Part shown: piece by piece, positions 35,133 through 46,432 of the stretch | Layout: every line of letters begins with the position of its first letter | How positions within the stretch are numbered: position 1 is the first letter of the stretch | Origin: Acanthococcus lagerstroemiae | Taxonomy: Eukaryota; Arthropoda; Insecta; Hemiptera; Eriococcidae | Assembly: GCA_031841125.1 (NCBI GenBank) | Contig: CM063112.1 | Location: 31,522,603 to 31,586,602, forward strand | Length of the DNA: 64,000 nt | Direction: 5' to 3' | Position numbers and translations under genes: made by a program | Notes under the pieces: generated by a model | What the model was told of the DNA's origin: nothing | Seen by the model: the letters and a program-made list of their open reading frames with translations, nothing else | Databases searched by the model: none

Positions 35133-36130
35133 TAAGAGAAGTCATAATACAGTTACGATTTCGAACCTCGAGATTTCTCCGGCGCTGACGAACCTCACAA
35201 ACGCACACTTCAATGTCTTATAACCTCCGTTCGAGGAAACCAGACAGAACACCGGGAAGCGTGCCTAACTCAATCGAGGCTACCACGCGAACTTCCCCCG
35301 TTGCACCAATGGCCACACTGCAAACTTCCCCCGGTGTAACACCTGTTGTTATCGAAAATACTTCCTCGCATCTAGCACAGCTAATAATATAAAATTTTCC
35401 GTATTAAATGTATTACCAAAACATATGAGTCGTGTGATAGCTTTGGCTGAAGAAGGGGAAAATCTTTTGTTTTTCGCTGGTGATAGTGCCAAAATTTAAC
35501 ATAAATTGTAAATTCTCAGCAACGGTATAAAAGATTCAGCTGAAGAATTTTCACACCATAAGAGAGATGCTTGAATGGTCCCTATAGAAATTAAATTCAA
35601 CGCTTTTACGAGGTACCCTTCAATTTACACAGGTTGTCTCAGTGTACATGACCCACCCCCTTCAACCAAGTAAGTAAGTAATTTTTCCTGACAATGTGTA
35701 GCTAGGCTTGCCTGCTCTTATACTTGACGGGGCAGGATATAGAAATTTGAAGAAATTATGCGCAGCATGAATGGAATTTTTTTTCTCAGCATTGCTCATT
35801 GATAGACGGAATCTTTTGGTAATCCACTTACGGCACCTACTGAAAAACGTTGCCATATTCAGATCAACAAGGTGTTCAAAACGTCAATTTTAACTAAAAT
35901 AATAACAACGGCTTTTTATTGGTATCTACGACATTCCACTGTTAAGCTTACGCGACATCAGTTTCACCACCTCCATCCTTCCCTTGTGTTCTTTACCCGC
36001 CCATTTTTGAGCATATGACTCTCCTCCCCCCTCCATTTCTTCTTGACTAAGTTATATCTCCTCTATGTAAGTTCAAGCTCTTTTTTGAGCTCTTCTACCC
36101 ACCTTTCTCAGTTTGTCATATGGTATCCAC
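35133..36130. other. No recognisable gene
   Basis: Some short GC-richer words near 35230-35350 (repeated AACTTCCCCCGTTG / AACTTCCCCCGGTG) suggest a small local duplication. Nothing else supported. Confidence 0.4.
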
Positions 36131-36317
36131 AGGCACGGATCCAGACGATCATTTTGGGGAGGGAAATGGCAGAAGGAAAAACGCGCGAGAATTTCTTTTG
36201 CTGCCCCCTCTCCCATAGATCTCCCCTTTCCCACAGATTCTTCCCCCTTCCTCCACAGATTTTTCCTATTTTTTTTTTGGTTTTGGGAGGGAATCCTCCC
36301 CCCGTGGATCCACACCT
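36131..36317. mobile_element. 187-bp hAT-like MITE with perfect 8-bp duplication
   Basis: The left end is AGGCACGGATCCAG; the right, reverse-complemented, is AGGTGTGGATCCAC. GTATCCAC flanks it exactly on both sides (36123-36130 and 36318-36325). The body is C/T-rich on the plus strand with repeated CCCACAGATT-type words. Non-coding; the frames at 36043-36414 run through it. Confidence 0.85.
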
Positions 36318-39088
36318 GTATCCACCCCTCCACTTTTCTATCTCATTTGTAATTTTCTTACCTCATAATGTGACCTGCATATTTTCATTTCAGACTTTTG
36401 ACCGTCTCCCCTGAATCCTTTAATTTCGTTTGTTTCTCATTTTTACATTTTCAATATTGTCCTTCAATTTTAACTAAAAACTACACTCAAAAGTTCTCAC
36501 TTCTTTTTTGATTTTCTATGAAAATTATCCTGAGAATCCAGAAATATTTTCCTAGTAATCGATTCTCTTTGACCTCACTTTTACCGAAATGTTTTAGTTT
36601 TTTATCTTGGAAATTTAGACAAATGCAATACTTTACATCAAAAATCTTGATTTTACTAGGTTAATAACTGAAAGGGGCGAGGAATTATGCTGTTTGTCCG
36701 CTTCTTTTACTCCTGATAAGATTTCCTACTAATATTAAAGATAATTAGAGGGGGAGAAGGACTTTCACTTTTTTTTTTTGCAGTACAATTATTTTAAAGC
36801 GTAAATTCAAAATGTATTTTACCAAAATTTTAAAATTTTAAAACGAGTGAGGCCAAGGAATGAATATCCCTGAAGACTATGAAGAAGAGAATAGTTTACT
36901 TCAAGAAAACTCTCAGTCTAAAAGACAACTCTTATCGAAAATTGGGGGGGGGATGAACATTTTTGTATGTAGTTTCTATCCAAAACCGATTTTGTACGTG
37001 TTGAGCCAATGTGTGTTTTTTCTAGTCGTTGTAAATTGTTTCTAAGAACAATAAAGTGTTTCACCGGTCTGTCTATTAGCAATTCTGAGAGAAAAATTTT
37101 TCCATTTATACTGTACAAAATGCACCTTCGGAAATGTAAGAGCAAGCACGCACATCTACACGCTGTCAAGATAAGTTGTCTACTTTTATTGTGGAAGGGG
37201 AGTCATGTAATGAGACACCTTGTATCTATAACTACACAGATAAGAGCCGGGCAACAAGGGTTTATCTGAGTTTGCAAATTTTGAAAAACTTTATCGTGAT
37301 ACGTGGGTGCGTTTTTTATCCATTTGATACGATTTCCTTCTCTTCAGATCCATTAATTCGTTTTTCTTTCTTTGTTTCTTCTTTCTTTTTTTCTTTTTTC
37401 ATTTTTTAATCTCATTTTGTGTTATTACCGCGGTGTAAATTCAAGCTAGATCGAAAAGTTATCTTTTCCCTTTCTTTTTGATCTCATCCATCGCAATTTC
37501 TCAAGTCTGTAGCGTAAGAGAATGGGATACACAAATTGAAACAATCGTTCCCTAAACAAACCCTCTGTTTGCCTCATGTCAATCTTATAAATATTTTTTA
37601 GAATCCAATTCCCTCAAAAGAAATGAAAAAGCCAACTCAAAGTAAGAAAAAAGGAGGAGAAAGGAAAACACATTTTACAACATAAGATGAGACACTTCAC
37701 AACACCATTTGTAAAATGTCTCAGATCTTGAATTTCTTGTTTTCATTCATAACTTTTTTGTATTACACTATTGTTTTTTTCATTTTATACCTCGTTTTGT
37801 GCGCCTCAGTATACTCGAGCTAGTGATGATTTTGAGGGATTTTGATAGAAATTGTGGGAGAGGTTGTAAGAAAACGTTTTGTGAAACTTATTACAACATT
37901 TGCCCCGACTCAAAAAATGAAACTAGAAGGTGATCCATAATCGACTGTGTATCCTACTTTATTTTATTTATTTTTTTTTTGTACGACGAAACAAGAAGAA
38001 AATCCATTTTGAAAGTTACACATTTTTTGACAGTTTCGCTCTATTTTAAGGAAGACTCGATGTCTGTGTTAAAAGTTTTCAGTTTCATCAGGTCGTTCTC
38101 CGAAGACTTTTTTCGATGATATATACCAATGTACGTTTTTCACGTATTTGGGAGATAGGTGGAACACCTTTTAGGAAAATTTACCACTCCATCGACGCTG
38201 AATATTTTCTCTCTGCAGGTGCATCTAAATCCGACACTTCATGAGCGCAAGTCCCCCCGTCCTTCACAAGGATACGGTGTCGTCTTCGATGACTGCTGAC
38301 AACCACAAGAAAACGAACTTGATTAATACTCTTTTAAAATACAAACTGATACAAATTTCTTTCCCATTTTTCGACATTTGGTTGCACGTTTCCCTCGAAG
38401 GGTTTGATTAATGAACGAATTTCGGCGGTGGCGTGTTGAGTGGTTCATTATTCGGTCGAATCGGTGTAAGCCCAATCGAAACGTGTAAACTTTTGATCGA
38501 TTGATGATTCTATTAGCGTTAATTGGGCAGCTGGTGTTCGGTCTCGCGAGTCGACCGTGATGGCAATGATGTCGGTCGTTATTGATGGCTCGAATTTTCC
38601 CAGTTCTGTTCGCCATGCAGCGTGTATTTTTTCCATTTCCATTTCCATTCCAACTCTCACGTTCTGCAAATTCACACGCCGAAATTCTGGAAAACGCCAT
38701 GTAGTGTCAGTGGCAAGCCGAGGCAGGGTACTTGATCGCTTCACTCGTGAAGCTGAGGGCAGTAGTATCATTTTCCCCTCCCCCTCAGTTTCAACAAAGG
38801 AAACTGTAAGAATGACAGCCCGCGTAAGTACGTGAAACGTTATATGACCGAGAAAATACGCTGGATGCTCATTTTCCTCCAAACTGGGGAAAATAAATCA
38901 CTTATTTTCGAATTAAATATTATGAGTACTTAATCATACCAGGTTCGAAAGAAGCCATGGCTGGAAATACTGCCTCAGATCAAGGACTTTCATAAGTTCA
39001 ATGAATCCTATATCTGGACATATTCTGCAGGGGTGGGGAGAATTAGGTTACGTTACAGTAAAATAATTAAGTTCAAAATACAACCCGT
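36318..39088. other. No supported gene
   Basis: AT-rich with many T-runs. The two minus frames 38323-38700 (125 aa) and 38448-38882 (144 aa) overlap each other, so at most one could be real, and neither shows a domain. No RNA gene or element end was recognised. Confidence 0.4.
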
Positions 39089-39120
39089 AGGTCAATGACC
39101 TTCAAAAGGTCAGTTGACCC
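39089..39120. promoter_or_regulatory. Candidate nuclear-receptor sites (IR1 and IR2), left group
   Basis: AGGTCAATGACCT (39089-39101) is a perfect inverted repeat of the AGGTCA half-site with a 1-base spacer, matching the published ecdysone-response consensus RGGTCANTGACCY. AGGTCAGTTGACCC (39107-39120) has the same half-sites with a 2-base spacer. Function is inference; no target gene is visible nearby. Confidence 0.3.
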
Positions 39121-39436
39121 TATGGTATAAGTCTAGCAAGGATGGGGAAAATGGGTTTAGGTTACTTCGAAGTCTACATTTTCAAGTTCAAATATACATA
39201 GGTTGTCGCTAAGTAACTGAGACTAAAATTCGTACGGCCCACCAACGCTACCTATCTCGGCGTTTCAACGCAGTAGGGGGATAATTTGGTTCATTAGCTA
39301 TCAATTGAGACCACGCCGAGCTCATTTGATTGAAAACTCGCTGTTCCAGAACAATTTGAAAGAAATGATATGCGTTGACCTCTACAGGTTTTTTAAAGAA
39401 GGAAAAAAAGCAAGGGTACGATTACAAAACTTTTTA

Positions 39437-39819
39437 TTAATCATCATCTTCATTTAGTACACGAATATCTTTTTCAAAATAAGCGCCATTCATGGCTATA
39501 CAGGCGTCCATTAGTTCTGGCCATTTATCGAACGTTTTCGCGTATTTCGCCGCCGGTAAGGAGGAGAAAAACATCTGCATTGCACTGATGCGACTTCTTG
39601 ATTCGTGTTGAATTGACGACGCCGTAAGGCTGCCTTCAGTTGAGGAAATAACCAAGAGTCGCAGGGGGCGAGGTTAGGACTATTCGGGGGGTGGGGGTAA
39701 ATTGTGATTTTTTTAGAAGTTATCACCACGGCGCAGATGTTTTTCTCCTCCTTACCGGCGGCATAATACGCGAAAACGTTTGATAAATGGCAAGAACGAA
39801 TGGACGCCTGTACAGCCAT
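39437..39819 (-). pseudogene. Mariner-type transposase C-terminal fragment
   Basis: Mariner/Tc1 transposases cut and paste their element with a DDD/DDE catalytic triad. Here only the C-terminal end survives. One minus frame gives YPHPPNSPNLAPCDSWLFPQ, matching the HPPYSPDLAPCD block with the last catalytic aspartate, then LKAALRRRQFNTNQEV. The other frame continues FDKWPELMDACIAMNGAYFE and ends LNEDDD and a stop, so at least one frameshift separates them. The N-terminal DNA-binding domain and the first two catalytic aspartates are absent. Confidence 0.85.
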
Positions 39820-39874
39820 GAATGGCGCTTATTTTGAAAAAGATACTCGTGTACTTAATGAAGATGATGACTAA
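39766..39874 (+). pseudogene. Inverted duplicate of the mariner transposase C-terminus
   Basis: Plus-strand frame FDKWQERMDACTAMNGAYFE, KDTRVLNEDDD, stop: nearly the same peptide as the minus-strand end at 39437. It lies in the right arm and makes the element palindromic within its coding sequence. Confidence 0.8.
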
Positions 39875-39908
39875 AAAAAAAAAATTGTAATCGTATGCTT
39901 TTTTCCCT

Positions 39909-39944
<36 letters not shown>

Positions 39945-40144
39945 TTAAAAAACTTGTAGGGGTTAACGCATATGTTTTTTTTTTTTTTCAAATTGGTCTG
40001 GAACAGCGAGTTTTCAACCAAATGAGCTCGGTGTGGTCTCAATTGTTAGCTAATGAACCAAATTATTCTCCTATTGCGTTGAAACACCGATAGGTAGCGT
40101 TGGTGGGCCATGCGAATTTTAGTCTCAGTTACTTAGTGACAGCC

Positions 40145-40345
40145 TTGCAGTTAGCTGATCATTAAAAGTCAGTGAACCTTGCAAAAAGCTGATCAACAAA
40201 AGGTCAATGGACTTGGTATGTAGAAAAGGTCATTAACCCGCCAGAAATATAGGTTCAAAACATCTGCTACCGGGTACTAGCGCGGGTCAATAACCTCTGA
40301 AGGTCAAGGTCATGATCGGTGACGTCAAAAGGTCAATACCCTAAG
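40145..40345. promoter_or_regulatory. Candidate nuclear-receptor half-site cluster, right group
   Basis: Repeated AGGTCA or GGGTCA half-sites occur near 40198, 40226, 40284, 40299, 40305 and 40330 (TCAAGGTCA included), with a TGACGTCA palindrome at 40319-40326. The group mirrors the one left of the mariner, so a single tandem region was probably split by its insertion. Regulatory activity is unproven. Confidence 0.25.
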
Positions 40346-40782
40346 CTTAAACGAACATTCTCCTACAACTTGATATTTCTTCCTTCTTCATAGGGAACCT
40401 ATCATGAGAACAGTCTCGATTCTCAGCTGCGTACATAAAAAAGTACAATCCATATGGGTGCATGGAAAGGCCCATCGGAAAACCGATTAAATTCCCGGTA
40501 GCATAGGACAATAAAGCCTGATGATCCACGAATTTACTAAACAGCTTCAAACTTCTTCAATACTTGTTATGTCACTTCAAGACTTCTGTAATGTCTGTAA
40601 GGCTTTTACTATGTTTTAGATTGTTTTTAATTCTCCAGGACATGGTTAAAACTTTTTACAGATCCTACAGACTCAGTCAACATTATCTCAAGCATTGAGA
40701 CTTCATATAGATTTTTTAGATTCTTTGATATTTTCTACATATTTCCTTTAGAATTGCTATGATTTTTTTCATAACTATGTTA
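40346..40782. other. No recognisable gene
   Basis: AT-rich, with repeated ACTTCT/GACTT words around 40550-40690. No supported feature. Confidence 0.4.
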
Positions 40783-41635
40783 CTGGCCCGTGGCTTCGGG
40801 GGAGGGCAAATGGGAGCATCCCCCCCCTCCCCTCCGAGTAAATTCTTTTCCAACTCGGCATTTTTTGAAAAAATATATATTGTTTTCAGTTGCTGCAAAA
40901 TACTGAGACAGACAATTACTGAATGAAGTGTTTATGTTCAAATAATGTACCCAGCCCCAGTGCAGAAGCCAGAAAACGAAAATAAAACGATATTCAGAAA
41001 ACTAGGACATGCATTCAAACAATCCATTTTTTATATTGGTTTAACCTAGCCAGCGATGGATTTAAGGAAAAAGACCTAGGTGGCAATCTTTCGAATTATT
41101 TTTTGGTGAGCAATTACTGTTTTCAAAGGGTCCCAAAAAGCACTTTTTACATGCGGGCCCGAATATTGACTACTTGTGAGAAAGCAGAAAATTGGTAATT
41201 TACTTACTGTGAAGCGAATTGAAAATTGAAGGCCAAAATCCAAAAACCCCCCCATGTCATTTTTTAAATTTCGACTTGGCCGCCAGATAGCGCTATATCA
41301 GCGACTACACTCCTAACACTTCCGTGCACAGAGTACTCAGGCAACATCTGTTTAGTCATCAGCAGTATTCATCCAGCAGAACAGCAGCAAATTAGTTGCT
41401 GTTTGACTACAAAGTCGAAATTTCAAAAATGATATGGGTGGTTTTTGGATTTTGGTCTTCAGTTTGGAAGTTATTTATGCGGAGGACTTCTCTTTGTGCT
41501 GTTGATAGACGACAGTTATACCCAAATATTCCCCGTAGCTACACCCTCGGTACAAAGAACGAGCTTGCAGCAAAAAATTGTTTTTTCCCGAGTTGTGCCC
41601 CCCTCCCCTGAAAAAGTAGTCCCGCTACGGGCTTG
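40783..41635. mobile_element. 853-bp hAT-like non-autonomous element
   Basis: The left end is CTGGCCCGTGGCTTCGGGGG; the right, reverse-complemented, is CAAGCCCGTAGCGGGACTAC; both are followed inward by an AGGG-rich run. CTATGTTA flanks it exactly (40775-40782 and 41636-41643), an 8-bp duplication. The interior has C-runs and unrecognised sequence. Frames at 41396-41696 cross its right end and are not genes. No transposase motif seen. Confidence 0.75.
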
Positions 41636-41708
41636 CTATGTTACCTGTTTCAACCTGTGCAGAAACACCAGTTATGTAAAATACCTATTCGAATAGTAAT
41701 ATTAGAAC

Positions 41709-41960
41709 CTTCCCGATGACACATCTCTTAGGGTGCGTTCAGAAGCGTGCAATCAACAGTAACCGATAATTTTGTATCTCGATTACTCTACCGTACTCCA
41801 GTCGGAAGTGGAGTGAGATAGAAATAACCGATGGCATTTCCGTGATAGTTTTTGAACGCACCCCCGGTCCTAACCTGTTCGGATGATCTGTAATTACTTC
41901 AAATAAATGAGCTTCCCCGATTACGCATCCCCCGGTCCTAACCTGTTCGGGTGATCCGGC
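41709..41960 (+). repeat. Direct repeat, GGTCCTAACCTGTTCGG unit
   Basis: CCCCGGTCCTAACCTGTTCGG occurs at about 41862 and 41929. The preceding block CTTCCCGATGACACAT (41709) and CTTCCCCGATTACGCAT (41911) is also repeated, so the unit is about 67 bp once the MITE at 41731 is removed. Confidence 0.65.
41731..41863. mobile_element. 133-bp TIR MITE, GGGTGCGTTCA ends
   Basis: The left end is GGGTGCGTTCAGAAG; the right, reverse-complemented, is GGGTGCGTTCAAAAACT; weaker inverted similarity continues for about 55 bp (ACCGATAATT / ATCGGTTATT). It sits in the first of two direct repeats, which serves as a rough empty-site reference. No target duplication is evident. Non-coding. Confidence 0.7.
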
Positions 41961-42520
41961 GAATTCTTATACATAATATGTTCGATTACAAATATTATTA
42001 TTCATCTTACATAAGTACCGTTTTATCTTACGCTAGGTGCACGGTGCCGTGCACATGTTTCTATCAGGTGGGTTGCAACATGATGGACGCAATCGAACCA
42101 TTCGAAGCAAGGGGCAAAAAGGGAACGCAATAAGACTATGAAAAAGGTGTGAAGGCTACTTTTCGGACGCAGTCGGGCTTCTTCGTATGCAGTGCATCGG
42201 TAGAGTTAACGAGAAGCAATGATGCGAACCAACACCAGATTACTTCTCGCTTATGAAGTACGTCGGTCGCTGCTATATCATCTCGAGAAGAACATATTGC
42301 GTCCAATCGACTTCTACAAGGCTGTCCGCATCCATGGCCCGGTAAATCGTGATCATGAAGGCGATTACCTCAGATAGAGACTGTTCGGACGCGGACATCA
42401 AAAGTTTTTTGCTGATGGGGATGTGCTTGTGCATCCCCGCCATTCTTGAACTAGAATCGGTCGCACGCCCGGTGAAGTAAGATTAATCAGAAGCGTCCTC
42501 ATTTGCACCGGGGAACAAGA
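41961..42520. other. No recognisable gene
   Basis: Moderately CpG-containing sequence with only short frames. It could be upstream DNA of the promoter-like sequence at 42521. Confidence 0.3.
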
Positions 42521-42660
42521 ATATAAAATGCTATATAAGAACCCAGAACTCTATACACTCAACAATCAGATTCATCCCTTTCTCCTTCGAAGCCCAATTT
42601 TGTGATTTTCTTCCATTGTATAAGATGAAAACTTCAACTGGGATGGAATTTTTCTGCTGA
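42521..42660 (+). promoter_or_regulatory. Promoter-like TATA/initiator sequence
   Basis: TATATAAG at 42532-42539 is followed about 29 bases later by TCAACA at 42559-42564, a spacing that fits a TATA/initiator core promoter with transcription starting near 42561. The first ATG at 42625 opens only an 11-codon frame, so either a first exon splices early in a way I cannot see or there is no gene. Low confidence. Confidence 0.2.
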
Positions 42661-42799
42661 AATTGCCTTTGAACACTCAGTGAGACATATTATCTTTCAC
42701 TTTTGATGGAAATATTTTTTATGCTAATTCCAAACTTGATCTTGTGATTTTCATTAACTCTCCCTTTTCGGGCTGGAAAATGTCGGCGGAATACGAGGA

Positions 42800-42925
42800 G
42801 CGGAAAGACATGAAAATGCTCTCCCGTGGTTGCAGACGCGTCTGCAAACTGATGCACCAGCGGAGAGTAGTACTCGAAGGCTGATACAAGGAACATAGTG
42901 CTCTCAGACCGATACAAGGATGAGC
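42800..42925. mobile_element. Partial copy of the 57079 palindromic element
   Basis: The segment with GACATGAAAATGCTCTCCCG, GTGGTTGCAGACG and GAAGGCTGATACAAGGAAC matches the right arm of the element at 57079-57540. Only one arm is clear, so this is a fragment or a half-lost hairpin. Confidence 0.65.
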
Positions 42926-44055
42926 GTAGTGAGTCGGAAGCGCCTCGCGCCCAGCCTCGATTTATATGATTTACATTTCGCACCTCTATTCCGACGACGA
43001 AATTTCAGCGAAATACTATTGGTTGGCCAGCACAGCCACATCCCCAGCGCAACACCACTGCAGCGACACCAACCGTACACGCTCCTCTGATACGAGGACA
43101 GTCTGTATGATTTAGCTCTTCATGGTAATATTTCAGTTCAGTGGTTGACATTTCTACAGTCTCCAGCCGTGTTGTTGCTACACGACTGCAGTCTGCAGCC
43201 GTGTGGTTTTTATATAAATTCCCATGGGAATTTTTTTATGTAGGGTAAGATGGCTGTCTCATCTGGGTTGATTAGTAATAAAACATCATCACCAGTTCTG
43301 CAATTTTATGCAACCATAAATATTTGGTTCAGTGATTCAGCGGCGAGGAGCAGGGAACCGACAGGAGCGAATTGTGAGTGTCGGTCCATCGGGGTTTCAG
43401 CTGGGAAGCAAATCCACGAGTTGGATCACAAAGGATCACAAAACACTATATTTGTCTTCAGGCATTTGAAAATTTCCTTCAAGACCATATTTTTGTGGAG
43501 GGAGCAATGCCTCCCAAATTTTTTTACGAAGCAAATCTCACCCTATCACTTCTACAAAAAAAAGAGAAAAAAAGCAAACAGCCTCGTTGAATTGAGCCTG
43601 AACAGACTGAATACGCACGTATTTAACATGCCCACATCTTTTTTCTTTTTTTTTATATATATATTAAAGATTTTTAATATCCTAGAAGGATTATAATCTT
43701 GAATCGTTTAAAAAAGGTTTAAGGTCTACATCATTTATTTAACTTAATTTAATTTTTTCTATATTTTTTAGAAGTTTTCTGTATCTATATAAAAATGAAA
43801 CTATTATAGGTACTCGTAAATAAATGGAAATGTTCGTTGTAAAATTTGGATACTTGGAGTTTCCAATCTGAGATTGAAATAAAATATTAAATAAGATTCG
43901 GAATCCACGACCAGGATCCTTCAATTTGTTTTATTGTTTTCTCGATTCTCGTGGTCGAGTCAATTTTATCAATCTCAAGTTATCTTTCGATTTATTGCGA
44001 GGGAAAAGAAAAAAATTCAGTTTTTCGCAATTTGTAGCAGTCTTAGATCTACATT
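42926..44055. other. No supported gene
   Basis: The plus frame 43250-43696 (148 aa) and the overlapping 43378-43590 frame have no recognised motif; the first ends in low-complexity phenylalanine from a T-run. Left uncalled. Confidence 0.35.
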
Positions 44056-44285
44056 GTGACTGGCTCGGAAGAAACAAGCATTATGCCTAAAAAATTAATT
44101 TTCAGGTTTTGAAGTTTTTTATGTGTTCAAACCCTTCTCTTAAAGATCTATTCTTAGATGCTTACAGTATGTATTTTCGGTTTCTGCCAATGATAGATCA
44201 TTAAGAAGGGTTTGAACACCCAAAAAATACTAAATCTGAAAATTGATTTTTCAGGCATAAGGCTTGTCTCTTCCGAACCAGTCAC
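44056..44285. mobile_element. 230-bp foldback MITE
   Basis: The left arm (44056-44153, starting GTGACTGGCTCGGAAGAAAC) and right arm (44192-44285, reverse complement starting GTGACTGGTTCGGAAGAGAC) are inverted copies with few differences; the loop is about 38 bp. No target duplication was recognised. Non-coding. Confidence 0.75.
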
Positions 44286-44346
44286 GATCTTAAAGTTTGT
44301 AACGCTTCGGCTCGGATCAAGCGAGAAAAAAAAATCGAAAATATAA

Positions 44347-44442
44347 GCCCGGGCAGGGACTCGAACCCTGGACAGCATGATCATTTGTTTGGATTTGCTT
44401 AAAGCAGAGAGGCATGTGCTCTACCAACTGAGCTACCCGGGC
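44347..44442 (-). tRNA. tRNA-like sequence, 96 nt, disrupted anticodon arm
   Basis: On the minus strand: a perfect 7-bp acceptor stem (GCCCGGG/CCCGGGC), a perfect D stem (GCTC/GAGC around AGTTGGTA) and a perfect T arm (CAGGG TTCGAGT CCCTG). The anticodon region is about 44 nt instead of 17; a CATG/CATG pairing can close it, leaving a long loop. It could be an intron-bearing tRNA (a CTC triplet falls at the anticodon position) but is more likely a pseudo-tRNA or SINE head. A T-run follows 14 nt downstream on that strand, like a Pol III terminator. Confidence 0.55.
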
Positions 44443-45246
44443 AACGGTTCACTCATTGTAAATCGTAACTATAGAGCAATTGAGTAGCATGTTATGCATA
44501 ATAAGAATGATGATAAGGTTTCATCAGTTATTAGTCTCCATTTCTCCGTACCTTGTGCGAGTTCTTTCATTTCCAAATATAACTCTTACATCTGACATTC
44601 TCAATTATCTCTTGAATAAACTGAAATCTTTGCCGACCGACCCAATTCTTTCCTTCCGTCCTTCCCTCTAGCAGCAGTGATATATTATTCCTGGGTGCCT
44701 CAAGTTACGTAATGGATTTTGAATGAATAAGAGCCGAGGGGTTGGGTGCCATATTTCTACCGCTCCTGGCCTCGCCAAAAGGAGCCAAGCCCAATCTGAA
44801 CTTAACATTGAGTGACTAGCCGCTTACAAATAAACAAAGTGTTGTCAGCATAACAAATGATATTGAATATTGATGTTCATCTTCCCAAATGCTTCGATAA
44901 AAGTGTTGTATGCAATTTTCCACAGGTATGGTTACAGAGTCAATGAATGCGGTTGCTTAGGAAAATTTACAGCAATTTGTCATCATTTCTCCGACTTACG
45001 CAGTCCTACTCGTTGGGAGGACAGGCTACTTTCTCTAACACTCATAGTGCGGCCTCCACTCGAGGGGTTCCGACCCTGTAGCAAGAGCCTTCGCCCTCTA
45101 ACGGCATCGCACCTACAAAGAAAACCTGTATAATATTGTGTAGACTGTCTTGCGTCCGTAAAAATGGGAAGGAAAATCACTGCGTAGGGGTTGTGCAGTA
45201 TGTGTATCCAAGAGAGCGAAATCGGTTATGTAATCGCGAAATGAAG
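44443..45246. other. No recognisable gene
   Basis: Short frames on both strands (44870-45133 +, 44983-45180 -) without motif. Nothing supported. Confidence 0.4.
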
Positions 45247-45345
45247 AGAGCCAGTTCGGTAATTAAATAGTAAAGAAATCAGGAGCCAATTCGGATATTA
45301 AAATGCGTAGGTACTGGGAGCGAATTCGGATTCTACGAATGAAGT
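45247..45345 (+). repeat. Short tandem repeat, about 3 copies
   Basis: Three degenerate units with GAGCCAGTTCGGTAATTAAA, GAGCCAATTCGGATATTAAA and GAGCGAATTCGGATTCTACG, spaced about 40-45 bp. Confidence 0.6.
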
Positions 45346-46164
45346 GTAGCCTTACGCAATGGGGCCCAAGACGGACCGCAGCACCCGCAAGCCATCTAGC
45401 TGCATATCCCACCACCCAGACTCCACCGGTCACTACTTCTGCAATCGACAGACAACTATACAAGGGGACAAGGGAAACCTTTTAAACTTAAATTTGGTAA
45501 ATAATGAAAATTTTACAAGCATATAGGTTGTACCATACGGTATTACACACCTCTACAAATACAGGACGACAAAAAGAAAAGTGTTAGGGTACTCCACTGG
45601 AAGATGGCATAGCCGCCAAAAGCGCTCTGGACTGGAAGAGGGGTAAAACATAAGGGGACCCCTCATCCCCAAATCTTTTCAATTGTTTGCTTGAAGAAAT
45701 TTTTGGTAAATTAAACTGCGAAGGTAGGGGCCTGAAAGTAGACGGGGTTCGGTTGAACAACGTACGATTAGTGGGGACGATGTCGCCTTGATTGTACTGG
45801 ATGGAGAGGACCTCCAAAAAATAATTAGTGAGTTAGAGTTGGAAGGGCTCAAAAGGTTGGTCTAAAAATTAACACGCACAAAACGGTGCTTATTACAAAC
45901 CAAAAGAGGAGGCTCTGAGAAGATCAGAGTACAGGATAGCACGCTATACTTAGGTCAGACAATATCTTGTTTATTTATTTATTTTATACATTATACCATT
46001 CCCTGCCGACAGGTAATACCCAGGGACTTGGCAGGGAAGCAACAATGCTACATATTGTTTGTTCAGAAAGTAGCAAATAAAAAAGAGGGGAATAACAAGG
46101 AACTAAATAGCATACGTACTCATATATACTCCTCCCCCTACACACGGACATACACACAAGCACA

Positions 46165-46397
46165 CAGGTACGTACCGACAAGGGGGAAGAGGGGGCAACT
46201 CCCTCCCCGTAGGAATTTTTCACTCAGCAGTTGGGAAAATGTAACATTTCAATCAGGCTAGTTGGAAAAACCCAACAAGTTTAAAAGGTTTCTTCATTTT
46301 TTTATTTGATATTTCGGAATTCTGAGTTGAGTCAGTTGGGACTTTCACAATTTTTACCCCCCCCCCTCCCCAAGAAAAACTCTTCAGTACGTCCCTG
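46165..46397 (+). mobile_element. hAT-like MITE, CAGGGACGTA family (233 bp), nested
   Basis: The left end is CAGGTACGTACCGAC; the right, reverse-complemented, is CAGGGACGTACTGAAG. Flanking 8-mers are CAAGCACA (46157-46164) and CAAGCATG (46398-46405), six of eight identical. The body matches 1597, 6255 and 22722. It is inside the Jockey LINE. Confidence 0.85.
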
Positions 46398-46432
46398 CAA
46401 GCATGCAAAGCACACATACTATCTATTTTACA

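Larger units (their letters stand above)
39201..40144. mobile_element. Palindromic mariner-like element, 944 bp
   Basis: The two ends are inverted copies: the left starts GGTTGTCGCTAAGTAACTG and the right, reverse-complemented, GGCTGTCACTAAGTAACTG. Inverted identity runs far inward (39201-39581 against 39735-40144), leaving a 153-bp unique centre. On the minus strand the left arm plus centre encodes a mariner transposase C-terminus; the right arm encodes the same final 30 or so residues on the plus strand. The left flank is TA, the right TT, so the expected TA duplication is imperfect. A 30-base A-run breaks the right arm near 39913. Confidence 0.85.

Noticed and set aside
38323..38882. Two overlapping minus frames, 125 and 144 aa
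   Set aside because: Overlap each other and lack any recognisable domain or codon-bias sign I can judge by eye.
42624..42660. A gene starting at the ATG at 42625
   Set aside because: The frame closes after 11 codons and no convincing 5' splice site follows.
43250..43696. 148-aa plus-strand frame
   Set aside because: Low-complexity phenylalanine tail from a T-run, no motif, and a second overlapping frame.
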